Shown: positions 33,493-44,128, counted from the stretch's first letter. The stretch is 64,000 nt of DNA from Deltaproteobacteria bacterium (GCA_016182975.1 JACPFJ010000003.1:1-64000); one strand, 5' to 3'. Program-made: numbers and translations. Notes: a model not told the origin generated them from the sequence alone.

Positions 33493-35547
33493 ATGGCTGC
33501 CCAAGAAAACCTTATAGAACATATCACGGCGGTGAAAGCGGGGGAGCGGGTCTTCGAGAACGCCTTCCAGGGGGTGGCCCGCATGATCCTCGGCGCAGGT
33601 TTCGAGCGGGTGGTGGTTAACGGCCGCACCACCTATGACTTCAAGATCTTCCGCAGCGGCAGGAAGCACACCATCGGTATGTACGACGAGATAAACAGCT
33701 TCGTCTCCTATGTGAAGGACGCGGCCGAGGGGGGCTCCAGCAAGGAGATGGCCTTCGTGCTCGTCGGCGAGCCGGGAAACGGCAAGACCTTTTTCGTCGA
33801 ATTTCTCTGCGCCCAGTACCGGGCCTTCCTGTCGGAAGCGAAGAACCGACGCTACACCTATCGTTACGTAGGAATGGAGCAGCTGGGGCACTACGGCAAG
33901 ATCAACGTCATCGACTCGCAGACCTATGAAGACCCGATGATCCTGGCGATGAACCTGTTCGAGGCCCCCGGCGAAAACCGCCGTTACCTGGCCGAGCAGG
34001 GGGGCTTCAGCGATGAGGAGATCGGCGTGCTGTACGAAAACTACCGTCCCCTGGGCGCGTGCAGCGGCTATATCTGGGAAGACATCCGCGCCTTCTGCGA
34101 TGGCGACATGGAGAGGATGCTCGGTTTCGTGAAGGTGATACCGGTGCCGATGAGTGAGACCCTGGGTACCATCACCGGCAAGTATCCGGCCAAGGACAAG
34201 ATCACCTCGTCATCGGTGGACCTGCTCGGCGAGGAGTCGATCCAGCGTCTGCTGCATATCACCGACACCAACAATCCGTACCGCTTCGATCTGCGGCGCG
34301 GGGCGCTGGCCAGGGTCGCCGGCGGCGGCATCCACTTCTCCGACGAGATCTTCAAGAACAAGAAGGACCTGGTCCAGGTCTACCTGGGTGTGATCCAGAA
34401 CCGGGCCATCGAGATCGACGGCTACAAATGGCCGATCGACACCCTTATCATAGCCACCAGCAACAACTCGGAATTCAACCGTTTCCTGGCCGAGAAGGAG
34501 GAGGCGCCCATCGTCGACCGCTGCCGGATCTGCTATGTCTCCCACAACACCAACTACCGGCTCCAGGATGGGCTCACCGCCTATGCCATCGGCAGCGAGT
34601 CCAAGACCACCCTGACCAGGGAGGCCCTGCACCAGGACCCGAACCTGAACTATGCCGCCTCGGTGGGGGCCGTCCTGACGCGGCTTCCACGCTCGGAGAA
34701 GCTCACCCCGATCGAGACCATGAAGCTGGCTGCGGGCGAGGTGGCGGGAGAGAAGAGCATCAAGGCGCTGGCGGAGGTGATCGACACCTTGAGCCAGGAC
34801 CCGGACATCACCAAGCGTTTCGGCCAGCGGGGGCTGGGACATCGCAGCCTCGGCCGCTCCATCCAGCTCCAGGTGGAGAGTTCCGAGACCAACGAGGGGC
34901 GTTGCATGGTCGCCTACGACGTCTTCAAGACCCTGGAGCGGGTGGTGCTCGACTACGTGGTCGATACCAACGACCGTGCCAAGTACCTGGAGGACCTGAA
35001 GATCGCCAAGGGACTCTATCGAGAACGGATCATGACCGAGATGTTCAACGCCTACATGGATGAACCGTACGCCATCCGCAAGGACGTGATGAACTACGTG
35101 AACATGATCATCGGCATCGATGCCGAAAACCTCGGCCCGGACAGGATGTGGAAGTACAAGGACCCCCAGAGCGGCGAACTGCGTGCTCTGAAGATCGACG
35201 AACGCTACGTGAAGAGCGTGGAGGAGCGGATCGGCCTGAAGACGGACGAACAGCGCGACTCGTTCCGCACCTCGATCCGCAAGATCTACGGCCAGAAGAT
35301 CTCCATGGATCCCACCTATGACTTCATGGACAACCTGGAACTGGTCAAGGCGGTCACCGACGTGCGCCTGAAGAGCGACATCGCCGGCGCCGGCTCCCTG
35401 ATCGGGGCGCTGGCCAACCGGACCAACGAGGAGAACCAGAAGCTCTACGACCGGATGATCACCACCATGCTGACCAAGCTGGGGTACTGCCGGACATGTG
35501 CGCAGAAGACGATCGAGTACTTCTGCACGCAGGAAGATGAGAATTAA
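33493..35547 (+). CDS. PrkA-type serine protein kinase / AAA protein
   Basis: 684 aa; Walker A VGEPGNGKTFFVEF, PrkA AAA and C-terminal kinase-like domains. Confidence 0.92.
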   Translation: MAAQENLIEHITAVKAGERVFENAFQGVARMILGAGFERVVVNGRTTYDFKIFRSGRKHTIGMYDEINSFVSYVKDAAEGGSSKEMAFVLVGEPGNGKTFFVEFLCAQYRAFLSEAKNRRYTYRYVGMEQLGHYGKINVIDSQTYEDPMILAMNLFEAPGENRRYLAEQGGFSDEEIGVLYENYRPLGACSGYIWEDIRAFCDGDMERMLGFVKVIPVPMSETLGTITGKYPAKDKITSSSVDLLGEESIQRLLHITDTNNPYRFDLRRGALARVAGGGIHFSDEIFKNKKDLVQVYLGVIQNRAIEIDGYKWPIDTLIIATSNNSEFNRFLAEKEEAPIVDRCRICYVSHNTNYRLQDGLTAYAIGSESKTTLTREALHQDPNLNYAASVGAVLTRLPRSEKLTPIETMKLAAGEVAGEKSIKALAEVIDTLSQDPDITKRFGQRGLGHRSLGRSIQLQVESSETNEGRCMVAYDVFKTLERVVLDYVVDTNDRAKYLEDLKIAKGLYRERIMTEMFNAYMDEPYAIRKDVMNYVNMIIGIDAENLGPDRMWKYKDPQSGELRALKIDERYVKSVEERIGLKTDEQRDSFRTSIRKIYGQKISMDPTYDFMDNLELVKAVTDVRLKSDIAGAGSLIGALANRTNEENQKLYDRMITTMLTKLGYCRTCAQKTIEYFCTQEDEN

Positions 35548-35566
35548 AACAAAAATTCTTTAAACC

Positions 35567-35702
35567 TCACCACAGAGTCACAGAGGGCACAGAGAAAAAA
35601 CCCAGTAAAAGGACTTGAAATAAAAGAAGACTTGAGTCGTTTTAATGGCTTAATAAATACAAGATTTGGTTTCCTCTGTGTTCTCTGTGACTCTGTGGTG
35701 AA
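35567..35702. repeat. Quasi-palindromic intergenic repeat (CACAGAGTCACAGAGG family)
   Basis: TCACCACAGAGTCACAGAGGGCACAGAGAAAAAACC ... GGTTTCCTCTGTGTTCTCTGTGACTCTGTGGTGA. Confidence 0.9.
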
Positions 35703-35720
35703 TGTCTTTGAAAAGGTGTT

Positions 35721-36977
35721 ATGCGAAACGACCTTTTGACATATCTTGACGAACTGAAGGCCAGCGGCCTGTCACCAGAGCGGGAAGCACGGATGCTGGC
35801 CGAGCTGGCAACGGTGGAGAAGGGGCATCACCTCTTCCCGAGAGCTGATGCGGAGCGCGGGCCGTTCAGCGGCTTCTCCAAGAGCCTCTACGCCTGGCAC
35901 GACATGATGGTGCTGCAGGCGGAGGCCGCCCTGCAGAGCCCCTACACCATGCTGATCAAGTCCCTGGACGAACTGCTGGAACGTGACCGGAAACGCGAAG
36001 AGGACGGGTTTCCCCGGAAGATCCAGGTGGGGCGGCTGGTCAAGCCGGGGCGCGGCGGCAAGGGGAAGGTAGTGGTTGTACCGACCACGGTGGAGGAGAA
36101 GTTCATCCATGATCCGACCATCCGCCCGCCGGGCGAGGGGGGTGCATCCGGCGGCACCGGCGAAGGCGAGGAGGGGGAGGTCATCGGCGAACAGAAGGTC
36201 CGCGAGGAGGGTGAACAGCCGGGGACCGGTCCCGGACAGGGGGAGGGGGAGAACCACGAAATGGAATCCTCCGCCTACGAACTGGGGAAGACGCTGACCG
36301 AGAAGTTCCAGCTGCCGAACCTGAAGGAGAAGGGGAAGAAACGCTCATTAACCCGCTATACCTATGATCTGACCGACAAGAACCGCGGTTTCGGCCAGAT
36401 CCTCGATAAAAAGGCGACCCTGCGCAAGATCGTCGAGTCGAACATCGCCCTGGGGAACCTCACGGACGTGACGGACATCGATGCGACCAGGTTCCTGATC
36501 GCCCCGCGCGACAAGGTCTACCGTGTCCTGTCCAGGGAAAAGGACTACGAGTCCCAGGCAATGGTCTTCTTCCTGCGCGACTATTCCGGCTCCATGGCCG
36601 GCAAGGTAACCGACCTGGTAGTCTCCCAGCACGTGCTCATCTACAGTTGGCTGCTCTATCAGTACGCGGGGCAGGTGGAATCCCGTTTCGTCCTCCACGA
36701 CACCGAGGCCAAGGAGGTGCCTGATTTCTATACCTACTACAACTCCCGTGTTGCCGGCGGGACGCAGGTTTCCGTCGCCTATCAGTTGGTTAACGAAATC
36801 GTATCCAGGGAGAACCTGGCGAAGGATTACAATATCTACGTCTTCCACGGCACCGACGGTGATCTGAAGGGTTCGGGTCTGTTGAAGGACAAGCCGGAAC
36901 TTATCAGGATGGACGTCATGGCGGAAGACGCGGACGAACCAAGGCTGATCGAGGGGATAAAGAAACTGATATCGTGA
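35721..36977 (+). CDS. DUF444 (YeaH/YhbH) family protein
   Basis: VFFLRDYSGSMAGKVTDLVVSQHVLIYSWLLYQY vWA-like motif, Gly/Glu-rich linker. Confidence 0.92.
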   Translation: MRNDLLTYLDELKASGLSPEREARMLAELATVEKGHHLFPRADAERGPFSGFSKSLYAWHDMMVLQAEAALQSPYTMLIKSLDELLERDRKREEDGFPRKIQVGRLVKPGRGGKGKVVVVPTTVEEKFIHDPTIRPPGEGGASGGTGEGEEGEVIGEQKVREEGEQPGTGPGQGEGENHEMESSAYELGKTLTEKFQLPNLKEKGKKRSLTRYTYDLTDKNRGFGQILDKKATLRKIVESNIALGNLTDVTDIDATRFLIAPRDKVYRVLSREKDYESQAMVFFLRDYSGSMAGKVTDLVVSQHVLIYSWLLYQYAGQVESRFVLHDTEAKEVPDFYTYYNSRVAGGTQVSVAYQLVNEIVSRENLAKDYNIYVFHGTDGDLKGSGLLKDKPELIRMDVMAEDADEPRLIEGIKKLIS

Positions 36978-36979
36978 TA

Positions 36980-37036
36980 ACCACCCCCCTTCCCCCTCCT
37001 GATTCAGGAGGGGGTGCCCGACAGGGCGGGGGTGGT
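36980..37036. repeat. Quasi-palindromic hairpin repeat (ACCACCCCC/GGGGGTGGT)
   Basis: ACCACCCCCCTTCCCCCTCCTGATTCAGGAGGGGGTGCCCGACAGGGCGGGGGTGGT. Confidence 0.85.
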
Positions 37037-37055
37037 ATGAACCTAGGGTTTAACT

Positions 37056-38684
37056 ATGGAACTGATCAATCAACATACCAAGAGCATCATGGAGGGCTGC
37101 AAGGAGCGCGCCCGCGCCGCCGGTCTGTCATTCACCGACGAGTCGCTGGAGTATATCGTCACCAACCGCGATATGCTGGAACTCTCTCCCAAGGTGATGA
37201 TCCCGACCCTCTACGATTACTGGGTCCACGACGTCGACGTGCTCAGGGGCAAGGGGCAGTACGAACTCTATCCCCACAACCCGTACGAGACGGTGATCAA
37301 CACCCGCCCCCCGATCTCCTTCTACAACGACAACAACCCGGACTGGCTGAACGTGATGATCTTCTATCACGTCCTGGCCCATATCGATTTCTTCCAGAAC
37401 AACCTCTATTTCCGCCACACCTGGGACTATGATTTTACCGGCCAGGCCCTCTCCGACAAGCGGGTGATCGCCAAGCTCCGCGCCGAGAAGGGGCGCTGGG
37501 TCGATTACGTGATCGAGTTTGCCCGGGGGATCGACAACGTGGTGGACTTTCACGGCGAACTTGCCGAGTTGTTCACCCCCCCCGGAGCGGGATACTCAGA
37601 CCGCCTCAACTACTACTTCGACGTGTTCCTGCAGTCGGTGAAGAAGGTCTCGATCAACGAGTACGTCAAGGAGGTCACCCGCTACAACGAGAGCCTCAAA
37701 AACCTTGGCGAGCTGGGAGAGAAGTCCTTCTTTGCCGAGGCGGCGCGGCGCTACCCGGAGCTGGAGGCCCATTTCGGCAGGCAGGAGGAGAAACACCCGG
37801 TCAGGCAGCGCGATCTGCTGCGATATCTTCTGGATAACTCGGAGTTTCTGGAGCGGGACGAGAACAAGTGGATGAAGTCGATCCTGGAGATCGTCCGCAA
37901 GACCTCGATCTTTTTTCAGCCCCAGATCCGGACCAAGATCATGAACGAGGGGTGGGCCAGCTACTGGCACGAGCAGCTCTTTCTGCAGGATGACCGCATC
38001 AAGGGGCACGAGGTGGACTTCGCCCGCGTGCACGCCGGTGTCACCGCCATGCCGCGGGTCGGGATGAATCCTTATGCCCTGGGTATGCGACTCTTCAGCC
38101 AGATCGAGGAGCAGGCCGACAAGGGGCGTCTGTCGTTCGAGTTCCAGCGGCTGGCGGACAGCGATGCCCGCAAGCGTTTCGACTCGGGCGCCGCTACGGG
38201 GAGGGAGTTTATCTTCAGGGTGCGCGAAAACCTGAGCGACTACCTGTTCCTCAAGAACTACCTGGACCAGGACTTCGTCGACCGGCACAAGCTCTTCGTG
38301 GCCGGAAAAAGGCTCGACCAGCAACGCATGGTCTGGCAGTACTTCGTGAAGAGCCGCAAGGCCGAAGAGTACCGCGCCATGATACTCGGTTCCCTCTACC
38401 ATCCTCCGACCATCACGATCGACCAGACCAAGGGGGTTGACGGCTCCCTCTACCTGGTGCACAGCTTCGAGGGGAAACAGCTGGTGCAGGAGTTTATCGC
38501 CAACACCATGATGGGGATCGAATACCTGTGGGGCGGCCCGGTGCACCTGGAGACCAGCGAGGCCCGGATCGTCTCCGGACAGCCGTCGTCACAGGGGCGG
38601 GAAGGGGTACAGGAAGGGGAGATCAGCTGGCAGCGGGTGGTATATACGATGAATCAGAAGGCGCTGTCGAAAAAGTCATTATGA
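37056..38684 (+). CDS. SpoVR family protein
   Basis: 542 aa; MNEGWASYWHEQLF, ARVHAGVTAMPRVGMNPYALGMRLF characteristic of SpoVR/YcgB. Confidence 0.93.
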   Translation: MELINQHTKSIMEGCKERARAAGLSFTDESLEYIVTNRDMLELSPKVMIPTLYDYWVHDVDVLRGKGQYELYPHNPYETVINTRPPISFYNDNNPDWLNVMIFYHVLAHIDFFQNNLYFRHTWDYDFTGQALSDKRVIAKLRAEKGRWVDYVIEFARGIDNVVDFHGELAELFTPPGAGYSDRLNYYFDVFLQSVKKVSINEYVKEVTRYNESLKNLGELGEKSFFAEAARRYPELEAHFGRQEEKHPVRQRDLLRYLLDNSEFLERDENKWMKSILEIVRKTSIFFQPQIRTKIMNEGWASYWHEQLFLQDDRIKGHEVDFARVHAGVTAMPRVGMNPYALGMRLFSQIEEQADKGRLSFEFQRLADSDARKRFDSGAATGREFIFRVRENLSDYLFLKNYLDQDFVDRHKLFVAGKRLDQQRMVWQYFVKSRKAEEYRAMILGSLYHPPTITIDQTKGVDGSLYLVHSFEGKQLVQEFIANTMMGIEYLWGGPVHLETSEARIVSGQPSSQGREGVQEGEISWQRVVYTMNQKALSKKSL

Positions 38685-38697
38685 ACGGTGATATGTC

Positions 38698-40989
38698 ATG
38701 TCCAACATAGATAAGGCCCTTAAGCACCTCAATCGCAAGATCACCGAGCGGGAACATGGCCAGGCCATACCGTTCGACGAATTTCTCAATATCCTGGCTA
38801 CGCGGCCGACAGAGGTCGTGCGCAACATCTTCCAGACCTTCCACGACATGATCCACACCTACGTCGGCGAGGGGGAGGACGAGTATCCCGACGATCCTGA
38901 GTCGATCAATTACGTGAACTACGATTGCCGCAGGCTCTTCATCGAGAACACGGACCGTCCCTTCTTCGCCGACCGGCTCTTCGCCAATCGTCTCATCAAC
39001 CACATCGACGCGATGAAGGGGAGCGCGCGGCAGAACAAGATCTACATCTTCGAGGGCCCCCCTGGCTCCGGCAAGAGCACCTTCCTCAACAACCTGCTGA
39101 TGAAGTTCGAGGAATATGCCAACAGCGAGGCGGGAACCCGCTACGAGGTGGTCTGGAGGCTCGACCGGCGCGTGTTGGCCCGCATCAACGAGACGCAGGT
39201 AAAGGCCTTCATGGACCGTCTCTCGACCCTGCTCGACGAGTATGAGCTGGGTCAGGCCGAGCTTATGGAGATGAAGAACTCCCTGCAGCGGGCCGGCGAC
39301 TTCGTGGAGGTATCATGTCCCTCCCATGACAACCCGCTGCTCCTGATCCCCAAGCGGGACAGGCGCTCCTTTTTCGACGACCTGTTCAAGAACGACGAGT
39401 TCAAATGGAAACTGTTCACCGACAAGGACTACGACTGGGTCTTCCAGGAAAACCCCTGCACGATCTGCAGCTCGCTCTTCGACGCCCTGATTCAGCGCCT
39501 CCCCAACTCCATGGACGTCTACGGCATGATCCATGCCCGTCCGTACCGCTTCAACCGGCGCCTGGGGGAAGGGATCACGGTCTTCAATCCGGGCGACAAG
39601 CCGACCAGGCAGAGCGTCATGACCAACGAACTGCTGCAACGCAAGATCGACATGCTGCTCGGCGACAGCAACGAGGTCAAGTATCTCCATTCCAATTTCG
39701 CCAAGACCAACAACGGCATCTACGCCCTGATGGACGTGAAGTCCCACAATGCCGAGCGGTTGCTGGAACTGCACAACATCATCAGCGAGGGTATCCACAA
39801 GGTCGAGAACGTGGAGGAGAACGTCAAGTCGCTCTTCATCGCCCTGATGAACCCTGAGGACGAAAAGACCATCGAGGGTTTCCAGTCCTTCACCGACCGG
39901 ATCGAATTCATCAACACCCCCTACGTGCTGGACCTGAACACCGAGGTGGAGATCTACCGCAACATATTCGGCAAGCACATCGACGAGAGTTTCCTCCCGC
40001 GCGTATTGCACAACTTTGCCCGCGTGATCATCTCCACCCGCATGAACACCACCTCCGAGGCCCTGCTCGAATGGATCGGCGATCCGACCAAGTACCGGCT
40101 CTACTGCGACGAGAACCTGCTGATCCTCAAGATGGAGATCTTTACCGGCCATATCCCCCCCTGGCTCACCGAGGATGACCGTAAACGCCTCACCGCCAAG
40201 AGGCGTAGACGGATCATCGACGAATCGGAGCTGGAAGGGGTAACCGGATTTTCCGGGAGGGATTCGATCAAGACATTCAGCGACTTCTATTCGGCCTATG
40301 CCAGAAAAGACAAGCTTATCACCATGTCCAATCTGATCACCTTCTTCACCAAGTGGCACAGGGAATTCAGCGCCATGGTGCCGGAAGGCTTCATGGATTC
40401 GGTGGTGAGACACTACGACTACACGGTCCTGCAGGAGGTCAAGGAGTCGCTCTACTACTACAACGAGGAACAGATCGCCAGGGACATCCTCAACTACATG
40501 TTTGCCGTCAACTTCGAGTCGGGCAGGGTGGAGGTCTGTCGCTACACCGGCGACAAGCTGGAGATCAGCGAGGACTTCCTGAGCCTCATCGAGGGGCGGT
40601 TGCTGGGGCCGGCAACCGAGGAGGGGGTGCGCCTTACGTTCCGCCGCGAGACCCAGAAGGAATACGCGGCCAGGACCCTTACCCAGGACATCCTCGTGGA
40701 AGGCAAAAATCCGAGGGAGACTGCACTATACGAATCACTCCACGAACGCTATGTCCATAACCTGAAGGAAAAGGTCCTGGAGCCGTTCCTCGACAACGTC
40801 AATTTCCGCCGCGCCATCAAGGACTACGACACCGAGGCGTTCAAGACCTACGACAAGCGCATCCGCGACGACGTCACCTTCCTGATCAACAACCTCTGCA
40901 CCGGCAAGTACCACTACACCCAGCAGAGCGCCAAGGAGGTCTGCGTCTACGTGATCGACAACGATCTGGCGCGCAAGTTCTCCTCCTGA
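38698..40989 (+). CDS. Second PrkA-like serine protein kinase / AAA protein
   Basis: 763 aa; Walker A FEGPPGSGKSTFLNNLL; PrkA-like layout, divergent from the first copy. Confidence 0.85.
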   Translation: MSNIDKALKHLNRKITEREHGQAIPFDEFLNILATRPTEVVRNIFQTFHDMIHTYVGEGEDEYPDDPESINYVNYDCRRLFIENTDRPFFADRLFANRLINHIDAMKGSARQNKIYIFEGPPGSGKSTFLNNLLMKFEEYANSEAGTRYEVVWRLDRRVLARINETQVKAFMDRLSTLLDEYELGQAELMEMKNSLQRAGDFVEVSCPSHDNPLLLIPKRDRRSFFDDLFKNDEFKWKLFTDKDYDWVFQENPCTICSSLFDALIQRLPNSMDVYGMIHARPYRFNRRLGEGITVFNPGDKPTRQSVMTNELLQRKIDMLLGDSNEVKYLHSNFAKTNNGIYALMDVKSHNAERLLELHNIISEGIHKVENVEENVKSLFIALMNPEDEKTIEGFQSFTDRIEFINTPYVLDLNTEVEIYRNIFGKHIDESFLPRVLHNFARVIISTRMNTTSEALLEWIGDPTKYRLYCDENLLILKMEIFTGHIPPWLTEDDRKRLTAKRRRRIIDESELEGVTGFSGRDSIKTFSDFYSAYARKDKLITMSNLITFFTKWHREFSAMVPEGFMDSVVRHYDYTVLQEVKESLYYYNEEQIARDILNYMFAVNFESGRVEVCRYTGDKLEISEDFLSLIEGRLLGPATEEGVRLTFRRETQKEYAARTLTQDILVEGKNPRETALYESLHERYVHNLKEKVLEPFLDNVNFRRAIKDYDTEAFKTYDKRIRDDVTFLINNLCTGKYHYTQQSAKEVCVYVIDNDLARKFSS

Positions 40990-41044
40990 GGGGCTGAGAC
41001 CCCCGACGGCTAGACGCCGGTACATTTGAATACGGAGGTTCAGC

Positions 41045-41464
41045 ATGAAGGTCGAGTGGCAGGAGTATCTTTCGGTAGGGGTGGAGGAAATCGATCGCCA
41101 GCACAAGCTCCTTATCGAGAAGTACAACGCCTTCTTTACGGCCTACTCCGAAGGGCGGGCAACCGAAGAGGTGATCCGGCTGTTGGGTTTTCTCGAAGAG
41201 TACGTGATGCTCCACTTCGCCGACGAGGAGAGACTGCAGCAGCGCATCGGTTTTCCTGATTACCAGAAGCACCGCCAGCAGCACCAGGAGTTGGCCCGCA
41301 GGGTGGCCGAACTCAAGGAGCGCCTCGAAAGCCAGGGCACTGATCCGGGCCTGGTCGCATCCACGGGGCTGTTGCTGACCGGCTGGCTTATCGAGCATAT
41401 CTCCGTCATGGATCGCGCCATCGGACGGTTCGTGAGGGAGGTCAAAGATAGAGGAAATCAGTGA
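41045..41464 (+). CDS. Bacteriohemerythrin
   Basis: VGVEEIDRQHKLLIEKYNAF, EEYVMLHFADEERL, YQKHRQQHQEL, HISVMDRAIG hemerythrin His/Glu/Asp pattern. Confidence 0.93.
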   Translation: MKVEWQEYLSVGVEEIDRQHKLLIEKYNAFFTAYSEGRATEEVIRLLGFLEEYVMLHFADEERLQQRIGFPDYQKHRQQHQELARRVAELKERLESQGTDPGLVASTGLLLTGWLIEHISVMDRAIGRFVREVKDRGNQ

Positions 41465-41491
41465 GGCCTAGGCTTTCTGACGTGTGCAGGC

Positions 41492-43060
41492 ATGGATCAC
41501 AAGGCGTCTGCCAATAACCCCTCAAATGCCAATGCCCCGCCAAACCATGAACCCGGCAGCAGCCAGCTTGCGCCCGGCCACCTGATTGGTCAATTCCCCT
41601 TGCAACGACGATCACGTATTCCAAAGGGAGCGGATATGGAAGAATGGCTCGAGTTGGCGGAAATGTTCAGAAGAGAGCGGGGTGAGAGGTTTCCCCTCCC
41701 GGTTCCGGTTGGAAGGCTGTCAAACGGTGAACTTCCCGCCCGGCGGGATGAAGGGCAGCGCCTGCTGGGGAGGCGGCTGCTGGAGCTGGCCGATCTCTTC
41801 TCAACGCGTCTCCGGATGGACCGGCGGGAGTTCCTGGCCACCAGTTGCGGACTGGTCACGGCCTTCCTGGCGATCAATTCCATCCACGGCCCTCTGTTTG
41901 CCGTTTCCGCGGCCGAGGCGGCCGATCCCGATCTGGCATTGCAGAGCCGCAACGCCCACTCACGGCAATTCATCTTCGATGTCCAGACCCATTTCGTGAG
42001 CGACCTCTACAAGGGGAGCAGCCTCCTTGGGCTGCGAAGATCGGCCCGCCAGTGGAACCCCGCCCTCAAGGGGGAGAAGACGACCCTCGAGAAGATCCGC
42101 TTCGGCACCTTCATCAAAGAGGTCTTTCTGGAGAGCGACACCACCCTTGCCCTGCTTTCCAGCGCTCCCCATGACCGGGCAGACAAGTGGTTCCTGAACA
42201 ACGACGAGATCTTCCGCGCCCGGAAAGGCTTCAACGAAAAGGCGGGGTCAAAGCGCCTCTTCAGCCATGCCCTTTTTACCCCGGGGATGCCGGGGTGGCT
42301 TGAGGAAATGGATCGGGCCATTTCCGAACTCAGCCCCGACAGCTGGAAGGGGTACACGGTCGGCGCACCCTCGACCATATCGGAATTCCCCTGGCGGCTC
42401 GACGATGAAAAGCTCGTCTATCCCGCCTATGAAAGGATGGTCAAGGCCGGCATCCTCAACGTCTGCATTCACAAGGGGCTGATTCACCCGGCGGTGAAGG
42501 CCGTTCCCGGTTCCACCTGGCGCTACGGCCGGGTAGACGACGTGGGCAAGGCGGCCCGGGACTGGCCGCAGCTGAATTTCATCATCTACCATGCTGGAAT
42601 CGAAACGCTCGGCGAGCCGTCGAAAAAGGCGCTGCGGCTTTTCGAACAGAAGGGGGCGATTCCCTGGGTGAGCGAGCTGGCCGGTATTCCGGAGCGCTAC
42701 GGGGTGAAGAATGTCTATGGCGAGCTCGGCTCGGTCTTCGCGGCCTCCGCACTGGCCAAACCGCGCTACTGCGCCGCCATCCTGGGCACCCTCGTCAAGG
42801 GGCTCGGCGCAGACCATCTGCTCTGGGGGACGGACTCGGTCTGGTACGGTTCGCCGCAATGGCAGATCGAGGCCTTCCGCCGCATCGAGATACCCGAGGA
42901 GATGGGCAGGAAATGGGGATTCGCCCCGTTGGGAGAGGCCGGCGGCCAGGTCAAGAGCGCGATCCTCGGCGGAAACGCCCGACGGCTTTACAACCTGCCG
43001 GCAGCGGCGGAAAGGCCTGCCGACCGGGTCAGTCAGCTGAAGGAACGATACGGGGCCTAG
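41492..43060 (+). CDS. Amidohydrolase-family (TIM barrel) protein with internal TAT-like signal
   Basis: DRREFLATSCGLVTAFLAINSIHGPLFAVSAAEA then FDVQTHFVSD, HKGLIHP, LLWGTDSVWYGSPQWQIEAFRR. Confidence 0.8.
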   Translation: MDHKASANNPSNANAPPNHEPGSSQLAPGHLIGQFPLQRRSRIPKGADMEEWLELAEMFRRERGERFPLPVPVGRLSNGELPARRDEGQRLLGRRLLELADLFSTRLRMDRREFLATSCGLVTAFLAINSIHGPLFAVSAAEAADPDLALQSRNAHSRQFIFDVQTHFVSDLYKGSSLLGLRRSARQWNPALKGEKTTLEKIRFGTFIKEVFLESDTTLALLSSAPHDRADKWFLNNDEIFRARKGFNEKAGSKRLFSHALFTPGMPGWLEEMDRAISELSPDSWKGYTVGAPSTISEFPWRLDDEKLVYPAYERMVKAGILNVCIHKGLIHPAVKAVPGSTWRYGRVDDVGKAARDWPQLNFIIYHAGIETLGEPSKKALRLFEQKGAIPWVSELAGIPERYGVKNVYGELGSVFAASALAKPRYCAAILGTLVKGLGADHLLWGTDSVWYGSPQWQIEAFRRIEIPEEMGRKWGFAPLGEAGGQVKSAILGGNARRLYNLPAAAERPADRVSQLKERYGA

Positions 43061-43123
43061 GAGAAGATCACGGCCTGGAGAGCAACAGCGCGGCAAAGCG
43101 CCTTAAACCTAGATAAAGCAGTT

Positions 43124-43253
43124 GTCCACGAAAAGCACGAAAAACACGAACAAAATCATTAAAATATGTAACATCATGGTGCAACTTGTTTGGAGAATTG
43201 CTGTTCTGCCGTAATGCTTTAATTTTTCGTGATATTTCGTGTCTTTCGTGGAC
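43124..43253. repeat. Quasi-palindromic intergenic repeat (CACGAAAA family), copy 2
   Basis: GTCCACGAAAAGCACGAAAAACACGAAC ... TTTTTCGTGATATTTCGTGTCTTTCGTGGAC. Confidence 0.9.
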
Positions 43254-43471
43254 CCAAAAGCCGTTTTCAAGTTAAAAGCAGGATTGTTCCCGACAATCTG
43301 TGCTAAGGTGCCGTTCGAGAAACGACCCAGTACCGCCGGGTCAAGGGCACCCATCCGGCAACGGCAGGTGCGGAAGGTTTACGGCGCCCGGGAATCCCGA
43401 GCCCTGCCAAGTCCTGAAAGGCAACCATAGAAACCGGCGCCATCACCCCCTGACAAGGACCCGTTGACCCC

Positions 43472-44128
43472 ATGGACCGCTCCTCCCGCAACCGGCTTAC
43501 CGAAAGACTCCTCCCCGGATTCAGCGGAGACACCCTCTTCGACGCCATCGCCCGGGCGGTCTGTCGTGCCGGCTGTCTGCCGCGCAAGGAGCTGTACGAG
43601 GCATGGGAGGTCGCCCGCCGGGTGCGCCGCCGCTTCCGAGGGGGGCGGATAGTCGATCTGGCCTGCGGTCACGGACTCCTGGCGCAGATCCTCCTCTTGC
43701 TCGACGACAGCTCCCCAATCGCCCTGGCCGTTGACCGGCAGATCCCCAAGAGCGCCGCAACCCTGGCGGTTGCGTTGAGCGACGCCTGGCCGCGGCTGCG
43801 GGACCGGATCCGCTTTGTAGAGACGGATCTGCGGGAGGTGCAGCTGCATCCGGGTGATCTGATCGTCTCGGCGCATGCCTGTGGTGGCCTGACGGACCTG
43901 GTCCTCGACCGGGCGGTCGCAGCACGGGCCAGGGTCGCGGTCTTGCCCTGCTGCCACGACCTCAAGAATGCCGATCTGGGCGGCCTGGAGGGGTGGCTGG
44001 ATGGTCCGCTGGCAATGGATGCGGTCCGGGTGTCCCGCCTGCGCACCCAGGGGTACCGGGTGTACACCCAGCAGATCCCGGGGGATATCACGCCGAAAAA
44101 CAGGCTGCTGCTGGCCGAGCCGGAATAG
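43472..44128 (+). CDS. Class I SAM methyltransferase (Methyltransf_32-like)
   Basis: RIVDLACGHGLLAQILLL motif I; AVLPCCHDL motif reminiscent of the TRM13/METTL25-type family. Confidence 0.75.
   Translation: MDRSSRNRLTERLLPGFSGDTLFDAIARAVCRAGCLPRKELYEAWEVARRVRRRFRGGRIVDLACGHGLLAQILLLLDDSSPIALAVDRQIPKSAATLAVALSDAWPRLRDRIRFVETDLREVQLHPGDLIVSAHACGGLTDLVLDRAVAARARVAVLPCCHDLKNADLGGLEGWLDGPLAMDAVRVSRLRTQGYRVYTQQIPGDITPKNRLLLAEPE

Noticed and set aside
37596-40413. Long minus-strand ORFs (37596-38546, 39313-40413)
   Set aside because: Antisense shadows of spoVR and prkA2.
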